Under the pieces are notes generated by a model. The model was not told the DNA's origin, did not search any database, and saw nothing but the letters and a program-made list of their open reading frames with translations. A stretch of 64,000 bases of DNA from an uncultured Clostridia bacterium (GTDB lineage: Bacteria > Bacillota > Clostridia > Oscillospirales > Oscillospiraceae): contig CANDEH010000002.1 of NCBI GenBank assembly GCA_947383645.1, positions 28,349 through 92,348 of the forward strand. Reading direction: 5' to 3'. A program made the translations under genes and the position numbers. Shown one piece after another: positions 15,916-24,187 of this stretch (the first letter of the stretch is position 1; each line of letters starts with the position of its first letter).

Positions 15916-16452
15916 ATGTTTCAGCGGGCCTTGATTGTAGGCTGTCCCGGCTCGGGAAAGAGCACCTTTGCCCGCCGGCTGCGGGATCTTACCGGGCTGC
16001 CGCTGCACTATCTGGACATGATTTGGCACAGGCCGGACCGGACCAGCATCACCCAGGCGGAATTTGACCGCCGCCTCTCGGAGATCGTGGCCGGAGAGCG
16101 GTGGATCATCGACGGCAACTACCAGCGGACCATTGAACCCCGTCTGCGCCGGTGCGACGCGGTGTTTCTCTTCGACCTGCCTGTGGAGGAGTGTCTCAGC
16201 GGGGCGGCGGCCCGGGTGGGGCGTCAGCGGGAGGACCTGCCCTGGGTGGAGGAGACGCTGGACGGGGAGTTTCGCCAGTGGATTGTGGACTTTCCCCAAA
16301 ACCGCCTGCCGGAGCTCTGCGAGTACCTCGCCCGCTATCGGGAGGACCGGGAGATCACCGTGTTCCACACCCGGCGGGAGGCGGAGGACTATCTGGCCGG
16401 TTTGAGCCGCCTCTTGTCCCGGGACGAAAAAAGTAGTATGATACCAACATAA
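15916..16452 (+). CDS. P-loop kinase-like ATPase (FlaR/adenylate-kinase-like)
   Basis: 178-aa P-loop protein with Walker A GCPGSGKST at 9-17, the following LDMIWHRP and GNYQRTIEPRL motifs and a VFLFDLP Walker B-like strand. This layout is that of proteins annotated as DNA topology modulation protein FlaR or as small adenylate-kinase-like ATPases; the true substrate is unknown. ATG 15916 follows GGGAGGGGAGC. Located 50 bases before metH, on the same strand. Confidence 0.8.
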   Translation: MFQRALIVGCPGSGKSTFARRLRDLTGLPLHYLDMIWHRPDRTSITQAEFDRRLSEIVAGERWIIDGNYQRTIEPRLRRCDAVFLFDLPVEECLSGAAARVGRQREDLPWVEETLDGEFRQWIVDFPQNRLPELCEYLARYREDREITVFHTRREAEDYLAGLSRLLSRDEKSSMIPT

Positions 16453-16502
16453 CAGTTTAAGGAAGAGCTGACGCGCAAAATGCGGGAAAAGGGGAGAGGT
16501 AT

Positions 16503-18833
16503 ATGTTGGATATGACCCGGCACTACCTGTTAGACGGCGGCATGGGCACCATGCTCCAGGAGCGGGGGCTCCAGGCGGGCGGCAAGCCGGAACTTTTGAA
16601 CCTGAGCGCCCCGGAGGTGGTCCGGGATGTCCACGCCGCCTATGTGGAGGCGGGCTCGGACATCATCACCACCAACACCTTTGGCGCCAGCCGGCACAAA
16701 TTGGGCTGCGACCCTGCGCCCTACATCCAGGCGGCGGTGAAGCTGGCCCGGGAGGCGGGCGCGCCCCTGGTGGCTCTGGACCTGGGGCCCACCGGCGCCA
16801 TGCTCCAGCCCATGGGGGAGATGCCCTTCGAGCTGGCCTATGACCTCTTTGCCGAGCAGGTAGAGGCCGGCGTCCGGGCCGGGGCGGACCTGATCCTGGT
16901 GGAAACCATGTCCGACCTTCTGGAGTGCAAGGCGGCGGTGCTGGCGGCCAGGGAGCACAGCGATCTGCCGGTGTTCGCCACCATGACCTTCGGCGCCGAC
17001 GGCCGCACCTTCCTGGGCACCGAGCCCAGGACCGCCGCCGTGGCCCTCACCGCCCTGGGGGTGGACGCGGTGGGCATCAACTGCTCCCTGGGCCCCCGGG
17101 AGCTGCTTCCCATGGTGCGGGAGATGATCCGCTGTACCCACCTGCCCGTTATCGTCCAGCCCAACGCCGGCATCCCCAGGCTGGTGGACGGCCAGACGGT
17201 GTTCCAGGTGGGGCCGGAGGAGTTCGTCGACTGCATGGCGGACTTCCTGGAGGCGGGCGCGGCCATCCTGGGGGGCTGCTGCGGCACCACCCCCCGGCAC
17301 ATCGCCGCCGTGAAGGCCCGGATGGCCGGCCACACGCCGGTGCAGCGCCGGCGGGACGGCGTCTGCCGCCTCACCGGCTGGCAGCGGGTGGTAGAGATGC
17401 GCGCCGACAGCATCGCCACGGTAGGGGAGCGGGTGAATCCCACCGGCCGGCAGCGCCTGAAGGAGGCGCTGTACCGAAAGGACTACGCCTACGCCGCCGA
17501 GCTGGCCATCGAGCAGGAGCGGGAGGGGGCGGATTTCTTGGTGGTCAACGCCGGCCTGCCGGATATCGACGAGGTGGAGGCCCTGCCCCAGCTGGTGCAA
17601 GCTCTGCAAAGGGTATCCCCTTTACCCCTTGTCATCGACAGCGCCAACCCCAAGGCCCTGGAAAAAGCCCTGCGGATCTACAGCGGACGGCCCATTTTGA
17701 ACTCCGTCAACGGCACCGCCGAGAGCCTGGCCGCTGTCCTGCCCCTGGCAAAGAAGTACGGCACCGCTCTCATCGCACTGACCCTGGACGAGAAGGGTAT
17801 CTCTCCCGACCCCGCTGCCCGCTGCGCCCTGGCGGAGCGGATCGTGGCGGCGGGGGAGGCCGCCGGCATCCCCAAGGAGGACTTTTTCATCGACACCCTG
17901 ACCCTGGCCGCCTCGGTCAGCGGCGCCGAGGTGATGGCGGCGGCGGAGGCCATCCGCCTCTGCCGCTCCCGGGGGCTCAAGACGGTGCTGGGGGTGTCCA
18001 ACGTCTCCCACGGCCTGCCCAACCGGGGGGCGCTGAACTGCGCCTTCCTCTCCGCCGCCCTGCTGGCGGGACTGAATCTGGCCATCGTGAACACCGGCTG
18101 CCCGGCGGTGCTGGAGACCATCGCCGCCGTCCGGGTGCTCTCGGGGGCGGACCGGGGCTGCGCGGACTACATCGCCGCCTACGCCGGCGCGCTCCGGACC
18201 GCCGGCGGGGAGGACGCTCAGGCGGGCCTGGAGGATCTGATCCTCCGGGGGATCCGGAGCGAGGTGCCCGCCGTTACCGAGGCCCTCCTGGAGAACGAGA
18301 GCCCTCTGGACATAGTAAACCGCCGGATCGTCCCCACCCTGGAGACTGTGGGGATGCGGTACGAGCGTGGGGAACTGTTCCTGCCCCAGCTGATGGCCTC
18401 AGCGGAGGCGGTGAAGGCCGCCTTCGAGGTTCTGAACCGCCGCCTGCCCCAGGGGACGGAGAGCAAGGGCACCATCCTCCTGGCCACCGTCAAGGGGGAT
18501 GTTCACGACATCGGCAAGAACATCGTCAAGATGCTGCTGGAGAACTACGGCTACCGCATTGTGGACCTGGGCCGGGACGTGGAGCCAAAGGCCGTGGTGG
18601 AGGCCGCGTTGCGGGAGAGGGCTCCCCTGATCGGCCTCAGCTCCCTGATGACCACCACCGCCCAAAACATCGCCGTGACCATCCGGGCCCTGCGCTCGGC
18701 GGGGGTGACCGCCAGGGTCATGGTGGGCGGCGCGGTGGTGACCCAGGAGTTTGCCGACCAGATCGGCGCGGACTTCTACGCCAAGGACGCCAACCAGTCC
18801 GCCCGCTACGCTGCCCAGGTGTTCGCCAGGTGA
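16503..18833 (+). CDS. metH: Cobalamin-dependent methionine synthase lacking the reactivation domain
   Basis: Transfers a methyl group from methyltetrahydrofolate via cobalamin to homocysteine. The 776-aa protein has a homocysteine/zinc domain (1-285; zinc Cys pair in GGCCGT near 257), a pterin-binding domain (about 300-555; ERVNPTGR, GSADSAN-like LVIDSANPKA) and a B12 module (about 570-776; DVHDIG with His 668 as cobalt ligand). The C-terminal AdoMet reactivation domain of E. coli MetH is absent, as in many Clostridia, where a separate activation protein is used; none was seen in this window. No B12 or SAM riboswitch was recognised upstream. Confidence 0.93.
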   Translation: MLDMTRHYLLDGGMGTMLQERGLQAGGKPELLNLSAPEVVRDVHAAYVEAGSDIITTNTFGASRHKLGCDPAPYIQAAVKLAREAGAPLVALDLGPTGAMLQPMGEMPFELAYDLFAEQVEAGVRAGADLILVETMSDLLECKAAVLAAREHSDLPVFATMTFGADGRTFLGTEPRTAAVALTALGVDAVGINCSLGPRELLPMVREMIRCTHLPVIVQPNAGIPRLVDGQTVFQVGPEEFVDCMADFLEAGAAILGGCCGTTPRHIAAVKARMAGHTPVQRRRDGVCRLTGWQRVVEMRADSIATVGERVNPTGRQRLKEALYRKDYAYAAELAIEQEREGADFLVVNAGLPDIDEVEALPQLVQALQRVSPLPLVIDSANPKALEKALRIYSGRPILNSVNGTAESLAAVLPLAKKYGTALIALTLDEKGISPDPAARCALAERIVAAGEAAGIPKEDFFIDTLTLAASVSGAEVMAAAEAIRLCRSRGLKTVLGVSNVSHGLPNRGALNCAFLSAALLAGLNLAIVNTGCPAVLETIAAVRVLSGADRGCADYIAAYAGALRTAGGEDAQAGLEDLILRGIRSEVPAVTEALLENESPLDIVNRRIVPTLETVGMRYERGELFLPQLMASAEAVKAAFEVLNRRLPQGTESKGTILLATVKGDVHDIGKNIVKMLLENYGYRIVDLGRDVEPKAVVEAALRERAPLIGLSSLMTTTAQNIAVTIRALRSAGVTARVMVGGAVVTQEFADQIGADFYAKDANQSARYAAQVFAR

Positions 18834-18846
18834 GGGGAGGGAACAG

Positions 18847-19320
18847 ATGAATATCACCCTCCGGAACCTCCGGGAGTGCCCGGAGCGGCGGGAGGCCGCC
18901 GCGGCCTGGTTCCATCAGAAGTGGGGCGTGCCGCTCTCGGCCTACCTCTCCAGTATGCGGGACAGCCTTGCCGGCTCCGGCCCGGTGCCCCAGTGGTATC
19001 TGGCCATAGACGGGGAGACGGAAGAGATTGCCGGCGGCGCCGGAGTTATCGAGAACGACTTCCATGATCGGAAGGACCTGCGGCCCAACCTCTGCGCCCT
19101 CTACGTGGAGGAGCGGTACCGCCGCCGTGGAATAGCCGGGGCGCTGCTGCACCGGATCGCAGAGGATATGGCGGCGCAGGGCGCGGATACCCTCTACCTG
19201 GTCACGGACCACACCTCCTTCTACGAGCGGTACGGCTGGGAATTTTTGTGTATGGTCCGGGAGGAGAGCAGTTTGGCGCAGACAAGGCTGTATGTCCACC
19301 GTCAGCGCCTGATAGAGTAA
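18847..19320 (+). CDS. GNAT family N-acetyltransferase
   Basis: 157-aa acetyl-CoA-dependent acetyltransferase. The acetyl-CoA loop is LYVEERYRRRGIAGALLHRI, the classic motif A with R-x-x-G-I-A, followed by the Tyr-containing C-terminal TSFYERYGWEF. ATG 18847 sits 13 bases after metH and follows GAGGGGAGGGAACAG, so the two are likely cotranscribed. Substrate unknown. Confidence 0.88.
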   Translation: MNITLRNLRECPERREAAAAWFHQKWGVPLSAYLSSMRDSLAGSGPVPQWYLAIDGETEEIAGGAGVIENDFHDRKDLRPNLCALYVEERYRRRGIAGALLHRIAEDMAAQGADTLYLVTDHTSFYERYGWEFLCMVREESSLAQTRLYVHRQRLIE

Positions 19321-19341
19321 AGCGGGAAGGAGAGATTATAT

Positions 19342-19815
19342 ATGCGTGAGATTCCCTGGAAACTGGAGAACCCCGTCAAGATCACCGAGGCGGAGCTGAC
19401 CGCTCTGGAGGAGCAGTACGGCTTCCGCCTGCCGGAGGACCTGCGGCAGTTCTGTCTGCGCTACAACGGCGGTCTGCTCCCCACCGGCACGGAGCTGAAT
19501 CCGGAGGACTGCCGCCTGACGGACTTTTTAGCCATCAAGTACCCGGTGATGGATAAAATCCCCACCATGGACACGCTGCTGAAGTGGCAGGCCATGGACG
19601 GCTTCATCCCCATGAATCTGGTCCCCTTCTGCGATGACGAGGCGGGGGACTCCTACTACATCCGCGTGGACGAGGCGGGCTACGGGAAGATCTACTACAT
19701 CTTCCACGAATTTATGGACGATTTCCTGGCCGATCCGGAGGGGGAGGGGTTCGTTGCCGGCAGCTTCACCGAGTTTTTGGAGATGATCCGCTTCCCGGAG
19801 CGCACGCAGACCTGA
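19342..19815 (+). CDS. SMI1/KNR4 (SUKH) family protein
   Basis: 157-aa SUKH-domain protein: the N-terminal pattern ITEAELTALEEQYGFRLPED, then FCLRYNGGLLP, and the central LVPFCDDEAGDSYYI are family typical. SUKH proteins often act as immunity proteins to contact-dependent toxins, but many stand alone; no toxin gene is adjacent. RBS GGGAAGGAGAG precedes ATG 19342. Confidence 0.85.
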   Translation: MREIPWKLENPVKITEAELTALEEQYGFRLPEDLRQFCLRYNGGLLPTGTELNPEDCRLTDFLAIKYPVMDKIPTMDTLLKWQAMDGFIPMNLVPFCDDEAGDSYYIRVDEAGYGKIYYIFHEFMDDFLADPEGEGFVAGSFTEFLEMIRFPERTQT

Positions 19816-19832
19816 ATCTTTTTTCCCGGTAC

Positions 19833-19861
19833 TTGAAAAACAGCGAAAAGTGGGGTATACT
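19833..19861 (+). promoter_or_regulatory. Sigma-A promoter of the DUF1858 gene
   Basis: TTGAAA at 19833-19838 and TATACT at 19856-19861, spacer 17. Confidence 0.75.
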
Positions 19862-19899
19862 ACCATATATCTCATCTCACACTTGGAGGACACTTCACT

Positions 19900-20100
19900 A
19901 TGATTAATATCACCAAGGATACCATCATCGGCGACATCCTGGACATCGCCCCCCAGACGGCCCCCATTTTCCTGTCCATTGGGATGCACTGCCTGGGCTG
20001 CCCCTCCAGCCGGGGGGAGACCGTGGCCGAGGCCTGCGCCGTTCACAACGTGGACTGCGACTCCCTCCTGCGGGCGGTGAACGAAGCGGCGAATCAATAA
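19900..20100 (+). CDS. DUF1858 domain protein
   Basis: 66-aa protein matching the DUF1858 helical domain: ITKDTIIGDILDIAPQTAPI, the Cys pair in MHCLGCPSSRGETVAEAC, and a C-terminal helix. Members occur free or fused to hybrid-cluster and other redox proteins; the two Cys may bind a metal or cluster, which is inference. TTGGAGGACACTTCACT precedes ATG 19900. It has its own promoter and terminator. Confidence 0.88.
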   Translation: MINITKDTIIGDILDIAPQTAPIFLSIGMHCLGCPSSRGETVAEACAVHNVDCDSLLRAVNEAANQ

Positions 20101-20129
20101 GAGCTGCAACAAAAAAATGGCTTCGTGCT

Positions 20130-20169
20130 AAAACTAAGGAGTGAGCCAAGGGCACACTCCTTAGTTTTT
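20130..20169 (+). terminator. Rho-independent terminator
   Basis: AAAACTAAGGAGTG pairs with CACTCCTTAGTTTT, followed by further T. Confidence 0.9.
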
Positions 20170-20234
20170 AGGCAGGTATTGCTTGCAGCATCTGTAAAAA
20201 GCAGCTGCGGGCTTTTCCGTCCCTCTGATTGTGG

Positions 20235-20267
20235 CCTCGCCGGCAGTACCCCGTATTGCCGGCGAGG
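20235..20267. other. Perfect 11-bp hairpin in intergenic DNA
   Basis: CCTCGCCGGCA pairs with TGCCGGCGAGG around an 11-base loop. No T run follows, so it is not a standard terminator. It lies in the otherwise empty 300 bases before the DUF1538 gene, where only a TATAAT at 20358-20363 marks a possible promoter. Confidence 0.5.
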
Positions 20268-20400
20268 GGGAAGCGTTGGGGACGGAACCTCCATTTGGAT
20301 GGTTTCCTTAACAAAATCTATACATTGTAGGACATATACTTTTTTGCCGTTATCTTGTATAATTTAGAAGAGAATATGTGTAGAGAGGAGCGAATATATA

Positions 20401-21924
20401 TTGCGGATCAATCCTCAGCTGATGGAAAAAATTAAGGAGTCGCTGTCCTCTGTCCTGCCGATTACCGCCATTGTACTTCTGCTGTGCATCTCCATTGCCC
20501 CTATTCGGACGGGAACCCTGGTGCTGTTTCTTTTCGGCGCGGTGCTGTTGATCGTTGGCATCGGATTTTTCACCCTGGGGGCGGATATCTCCATGACTCC
20601 TATGGGGCAGGGGATGGGCGTGGAGATGGGCCGTGCCAGACATCTGGCCTTCCCTCTGCTCACCGCCTTTGTACTGGGTCTTCTCATCACCATGGCGGAG
20701 CCGGACCTGCAGGTACTGGCCTCCCAGGTGCCCGCCATCCCCGGTACGGTGCTGATTGTCACCGTGGCGGCGGGAGTGGGGCTGTTCCTGGCTCTGGCGG
20801 TACTGCGCACCTACATCAAGATCCCCCTCTCCACGCTGCTGCTGATCTTCTACTCTGTTGTCCTGCTCCTCACCTTCCTGACGCCGGGGAGTTTTATCCC
20901 CGTGTCCTTTGACTCCGGCGGCGTCACCACCGGACCTATTACGGTCCCCTTTATCATGTCCCTGGGCGTCGGTCTGGCCTCTGTGCGCAGCGACAGGCAC
21001 GCCACCGGGGACAGCTTCGGTCTGGTGTCGCTGTGCAGCATCGGGCCGGTAATCGCCGTACTGCTCCTTGGAAGCTTCTACCAGCCGGACAGCGCCAGCT
21101 ACCAGGGGGCCGCCGTGGCGGAGATCGTTACCACCACCGACGCGGCCCGCGCCTTTGCTGCCGCCCTTCCCGTCTATGTCCGGGAGGTAGCCGGCGCCAT
21201 GGTGCCCATCTGCGCCATGTTCAGTCTCTTTCAGATCATTACCCGCCGCTTTAAGCGCAACGAGCTGCTGAAGATTGTCAGCGGTCTTATCTATACATAC
21301 CTGGGCCTTGTCCTCTTCCTCACGGGGGTCAACGTGGGGTTCATGCCGGCCGGACAGTTTATCGGGGCAACCATCGCCCAGAGCCCCCGCCCCTTCCTGC
21401 TGATCCCTGTGGGCATGGTTATGGGCTACTACATTGTTGCGGCGGAGCCGGCGGTCCATGTGCTCAACAAGCAGGTGGAGGAGGTCTCCATGGGCGCGGT
21501 GTCTCAGCACGCCATGCGCCGAAGCCTCTCCCTGGGCGTGGGCCTCTCGGTGGGTATTGCCATGCTCCGTGTGCTGACAGGGATCTCTATCCTCTGGTTC
21601 CTGATCCCCGGCTATGTGCTCTCCCTGGCCCTCACCTTTTTTGTGCCGCAGATCTACACCGGTATTGCTTTCGACTCCGGCGGCGTAGCTTCCGGGCCTA
21701 TGACTGCCACGTTTCTGCTCCCCTTCGCCATGGGGGCCTGTGAGGCCGTGGGCGGCAGCGTGATGACAGATGCCTTTGGCCTGGTGGCCATGGTCGCCAT
21801 GACGCCTCTGATTACCATCCAGCTCTTAGGCGTCTCCAGCGAGCTGCGCAAGCGGATTGCCGCCAGACAGTTTGAGGCCTATATCGGTCAGGCGGAGGAC
21901 TGCATTCTGTACTACGATACATAA
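20401..21924 (+). CDS. DUF1538 family membrane protein, internally duplicated
   Basis: 507-aa integral membrane protein with about twelve helices. It consists of two halves repeating the same marks: AEPDLQVLASQV / AEPAVHVLNKQV and FDSGGVTTGPITVPFIMSLG / FDSGGVASGPMTATFLLPFA, so it is an internal duplication typical of DUF1538, probably an inverted or parallel two-fold transporter. Substrate is unknown. TTG 20401 follows GAGAGGAGCG. The PII-like gene starts 12 bases downstream, suggesting that this channel or transporter is gated by a nucleotide-sensing partner. Confidence 0.85.
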   Translation: MRINPQLMEKIKESLSSVLPITAIVLLLCISIAPIRTGTLVLFLFGAVLLIVGIGFFTLGADISMTPMGQGMGVEMGRARHLAFPLLTAFVLGLLITMAEPDLQVLASQVPAIPGTVLIVTVAAGVGLFLALAVLRTYIKIPLSTLLLIFYSVVLLLTFLTPGSFIPVSFDSGGVTTGPITVPFIMSLGVGLASVRSDRHATGDSFGLVSLCSIGPVIAVLLLGSFYQPDSASYQGAAVAEIVTTTDAARAFAAALPVYVREVAGAMVPICAMFSLFQIITRRFKRNELLKIVSGLIYTYLGLVLFLTGVNVGFMPAGQFIGATIAQSPRPFLLIPVGMVMGYYIVAAEPAVHVLNKQVEEVSMGAVSQHAMRRSLSLGVGLSVGIAMLRVLTGISILWFLIPGYVLSLALTFFVPQIYTGIAFDSGGVASGPMTATFLLPFAMGACEAVGGSVMTDAFGLVAMVAMTPLITIQLLGVSSELRKRIAARQFEAYIGQAEDCILYYDT

Positions 21925-21936
21925 AGGAGGGGCACC

Positions 21937-22614
21937 GTGATAAAACCATCCCATCAGCTGCGGCTGATTGTCACCATTGTGGAGCGGGGCAAGGGCAATA
22001 AGGTGCGCCGGCTCTATCAGGAGCACCAGGTCTTTACCCATATCCACTGCGAGGGGGTAGGTACCGCCACATCAGAGATTTTAGACATCCTGGGCATCGG
22101 CAGCTCGGAGAAGGACGTGCTTTTAAGCCTGACGCCTCAATTTGCCGCCCGCGCCCTGTTTCACAAGCTGTCTGACGAGCTCCACGGGACGATGCGGGCC
22201 CGGGGTATCGCCTTTATTCTGCCCATGGAGGCGGTGAGCAACCTGCTCTCTGCGGGCATCCTGGTAAAAACGAAGCTGGAAAAAGAGAACGGAGGCGACG
22301 ATATGCAGCAGATCAAGAACAGCCTGATCTTAGCCATTGTGAACCGGGGCTATACCGGAGCGGTGATGGAGACAGCCAAGAAGGCCGGCGCCCGGGGCGG
22401 AACAATTCTCAAGGCCCGCTGGTCCGGCGACGAGCAGTTGGATCGCTCCTATGGCGAGGCCTGGCAGACAGAGAAGGAGCTGCTGCTGATTGTCTCGCCC
22501 AAGGAGCTGCGCGGTCCCATTTTAGAGGCTATCCATACCCAGAACGGTACCCAAACCGAGGCGGGAACGCTGCTGTGCTCCCTGCCTATTGAGGATATGG
22601 TGCATATCGACTGA
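21937..22614 (+). CDS. Tandem PII-like regulatory protein
   Basis: 225 aa containing two ferredoxin-like PII-type domains, roughly 1-108 (LRLIVTIVERGKGNKVRRLY) and 118-225 (NSLILAIVNRGYTGAVMETA ... GGTILKARW). GTG 21937 follows AAAGGAGGGGC. The second domain shows the GGTxxxAR loop common in PII-like proteins. Classic GlnK uridylylation Tyr is not evident. Placement right after the DUF1538 gene implies control of that transporter, by analogy with GlnK-AmtB; the bound ligand is unknown. Confidence 0.8.
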   Translation: MIKPSHQLRLIVTIVERGKGNKVRRLYQEHQVFTHIHCEGVGTATSEILDILGIGSSEKDVLLSLTPQFAARALFHKLSDELHGTMRARGIAFILPMEAVSNLLSAGILVKTKLEKENGGDDMQQIKNSLILAIVNRGYTGAVMETAKKAGARGGTILKARWSGDEQLDRSYGEAWQTEKELLLIVSPKELRGPILEAIHTQNGTQTEAGTLLCSLPIEDMVHID

Positions 22615-22696
22615 TATAGCAAAGAACGGCCCGGATTCAGAGCAAGAGCCTTTGAACCGTCAGGCAAGCAGAAGAGGAAATGTGTTCAAACAGTAG

Positions 22697-22737
22697 GAAG
22701 GGCTTGCTGTCTGTGCATAACGGACAGCAAGCCCTTC
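22697..22737. terminator. Long convergent hairpin terminator
   Basis: A 15-bp perfect stem (GAAGGGCTTGCTGTC with GACAGCAAGCCCTTC) lies between the PII-like gene and the reverse queA gene. No strong T run on either side. Confidence 0.65.
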
Positions 22738-22839
22738 GGCATTTGAGGACCGATCAGCGCCAGACTGACCCGGTACCGTTTGGAACAGTTTGGAGAGAAG
22801 TCAAGGTCTGCGCAGATTTTTCCGGAAAACCTTTGTGTC

Positions 22840-23901
22840 TCACTCCGACTTTTTATCCAAGAATTCATCCATCCCGCTTCCAATGAACATCGCATCCCCA
22901 AAACTGAAGAAGCGATAGCGCTCCCGCACCGCCTCCTCATAGGCCGCCAGCACATGCTCCCGGCCGGCCAGGGCGGAGACCAGCATGATGAGGGTACTCT
23001 CCGGCAGATGGAAGTTGGTTATCAGGGCGTCCATCACTTTGAAGCGGTAGCCGGGGTAGATGAAGATGTCGGTCCATCCGGCTTTTGCCTCCATGTATCC
23101 GTTCTCCGCCGCCCAGCTCTCCACCGTGCGGCAGGAGGTGGTGCCCACACAGATGACCCGTCCTCCAGCAGCCTTGGTGCGGTTAATCAGATCCGCCGTC
23201 TCCGGCGGGATAACGCAGTATTCACTGTGCATATCATGGTCTGTAATGTCCTCCTCCTTTACAGGGCGAAAGGTGCCCAGACCTACGTGGAGAGTGACCG
23301 TCCCAATGGACACCCCGCCCTTTCGCAGCGTCTCCAGCAGCTCTGGCGTGAAGTGGAGCCCCGCCGTAGGGGCGGCGGCGCTGCCCGTCACTCTGGCGTA
23401 TACCGTCTGGTACCGCTCCCGGTCCTGGAGCTCCGCTTTGATATAGGGAGGCAGGGGCATCTTTCCCAGGCGGTCCAGCACCTCCAGGAAGATGCCCTCG
23501 TAGTCGAACCGCACCAGCCGGTTGCCGCCCTCGACCTCCTCCGTCACCTCCGCGGTGAGGGACCCGTCGCCGAAGGAGATCCGGCTCCCCGGCCGCAGCT
23601 TCTTCCCCGGACGGACCAGGCACTCCCACACCTTGTCCCCCCGGTCGATGAGCAGCAGCACCTCGCAGGCCCCGCCGCCGGGGAGCCGGTGGCCCAGGAG
23701 CCGGGCGGGGAGAACCCGGGAGTCGTTTAAGATGAGGCAGTCCCCCGGCCGGAGCAGGGCGGGCAGATCGTAGAAGTGCCGGTGGCCCACCGCCCCGGTG
23801 TCCCGGTCCAGCACCATCAGCCGGGAGGCGTCCCGCCGCTCCAGGGGCGTCTGGGCGATGAGCTCCGGGGGCAGGTCAAAGTAGAAATCCTTCGTTTTCA
23901 A
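22840..23901 (-). CDS. queA: tRNA S-adenosylmethionine ribosyltransferase-isomerase QueA
   Basis: Makes epoxyqueuosine in tRNA from 7-aminomethyl-7-deazaguanine tRNA using SAM as ribosyl donor. The 353-aa protein has the family start [20 protein letters not shown], the core [13 protein letters not shown] and [13 protein letters not shown], and the C-terminal [20 protein letters not shown]. The TTG at 23901 is preceded on its strand by TTGGAGGTTTCAC, which sets the start; a longer frame to 24033 runs into the promoter region. Stop at 22840-22842. Single gene, divergent from asd. Confidence 0.95.
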   Translation of the reverse strand: MKTKDFYFDLPPELIAQTPLERRDASRLMVLDRDTGAVGHRHFYDLPALLRPGDCLILNDSRVLPARLLGHRLPGGGACEVLLLIDRGDKVWECLVRPGKKLRPGSRISFGDGSLTAEVTEEVEGGNRLVRFDYEGIFLEVLDRLGKMPLPPYIKAELQDRERYQTVYARVTGSAAAPTAGLHFTPELLETLRKGGVSIGTVTLHVGLGTFRPVKEEDITDHDMHSEYCVIPPETADLINRTKAAGGRVICVGTTSCRTVESWAAENGYMEAKAGWTDIFIYPGYRFKVMDALITNFHLPESTLIMLVSALAGREHVLAAYEEAVRERYRFFSFGDAMFIGSGMDEFLDKKSE

Positions 23902-24057
23902 GTGAAACCTCCAAATATTCGCGTTCCTCCGCACCGTTTTCAGCGGGGCGGCATAGAATAGTCTATCACTACCAGCGGGGTCTGCCTCTGCCTGCGGGCA
24001 ATGATGGGAGAAATGTCCACATGTAAAATACATTTGTAAAATATTCGCGAACAGTTG

Positions 24058-24086
24058 TTGACAGCAGGCAGAAAATGTGGTATGAA
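24058..24086 (+). promoter_or_regulatory. Sigma-A promoter of asd
   Basis: TTGACA 24058-24063 and TATGAA 24081-24086, spacer 17. About 100 bases of leader follow before asd; no lysine riboswitch features were found in it. Confidence 0.75.
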
Positions 24087-24187
24087 TAAGGGCACCGACA
24101 AGACCGCCCCGGAGAGTTGATTATACCAGCAGTCCGGCGAGATTGCAAGGGAGGGGCGCGGAAAACCATATTGGGAGGACGAGAGCA

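Noticed and set aside
16925..18850. 641-codon alternative frame inside metH
   Set aside because: Out-of-frame reading of a GC-rich gene, dominated by Arg/Gly/Pro.
22780..23730. 316-codon plus-strand frame opposite queA
   Set aside because: QueA on the minus strand explains the region; the plus translation has no family features.
23941..24187. Possible lysine riboswitch before asd
   Set aside because: The conserved lysine-aptamer cores are absent; only a promoter and short leader are seen.
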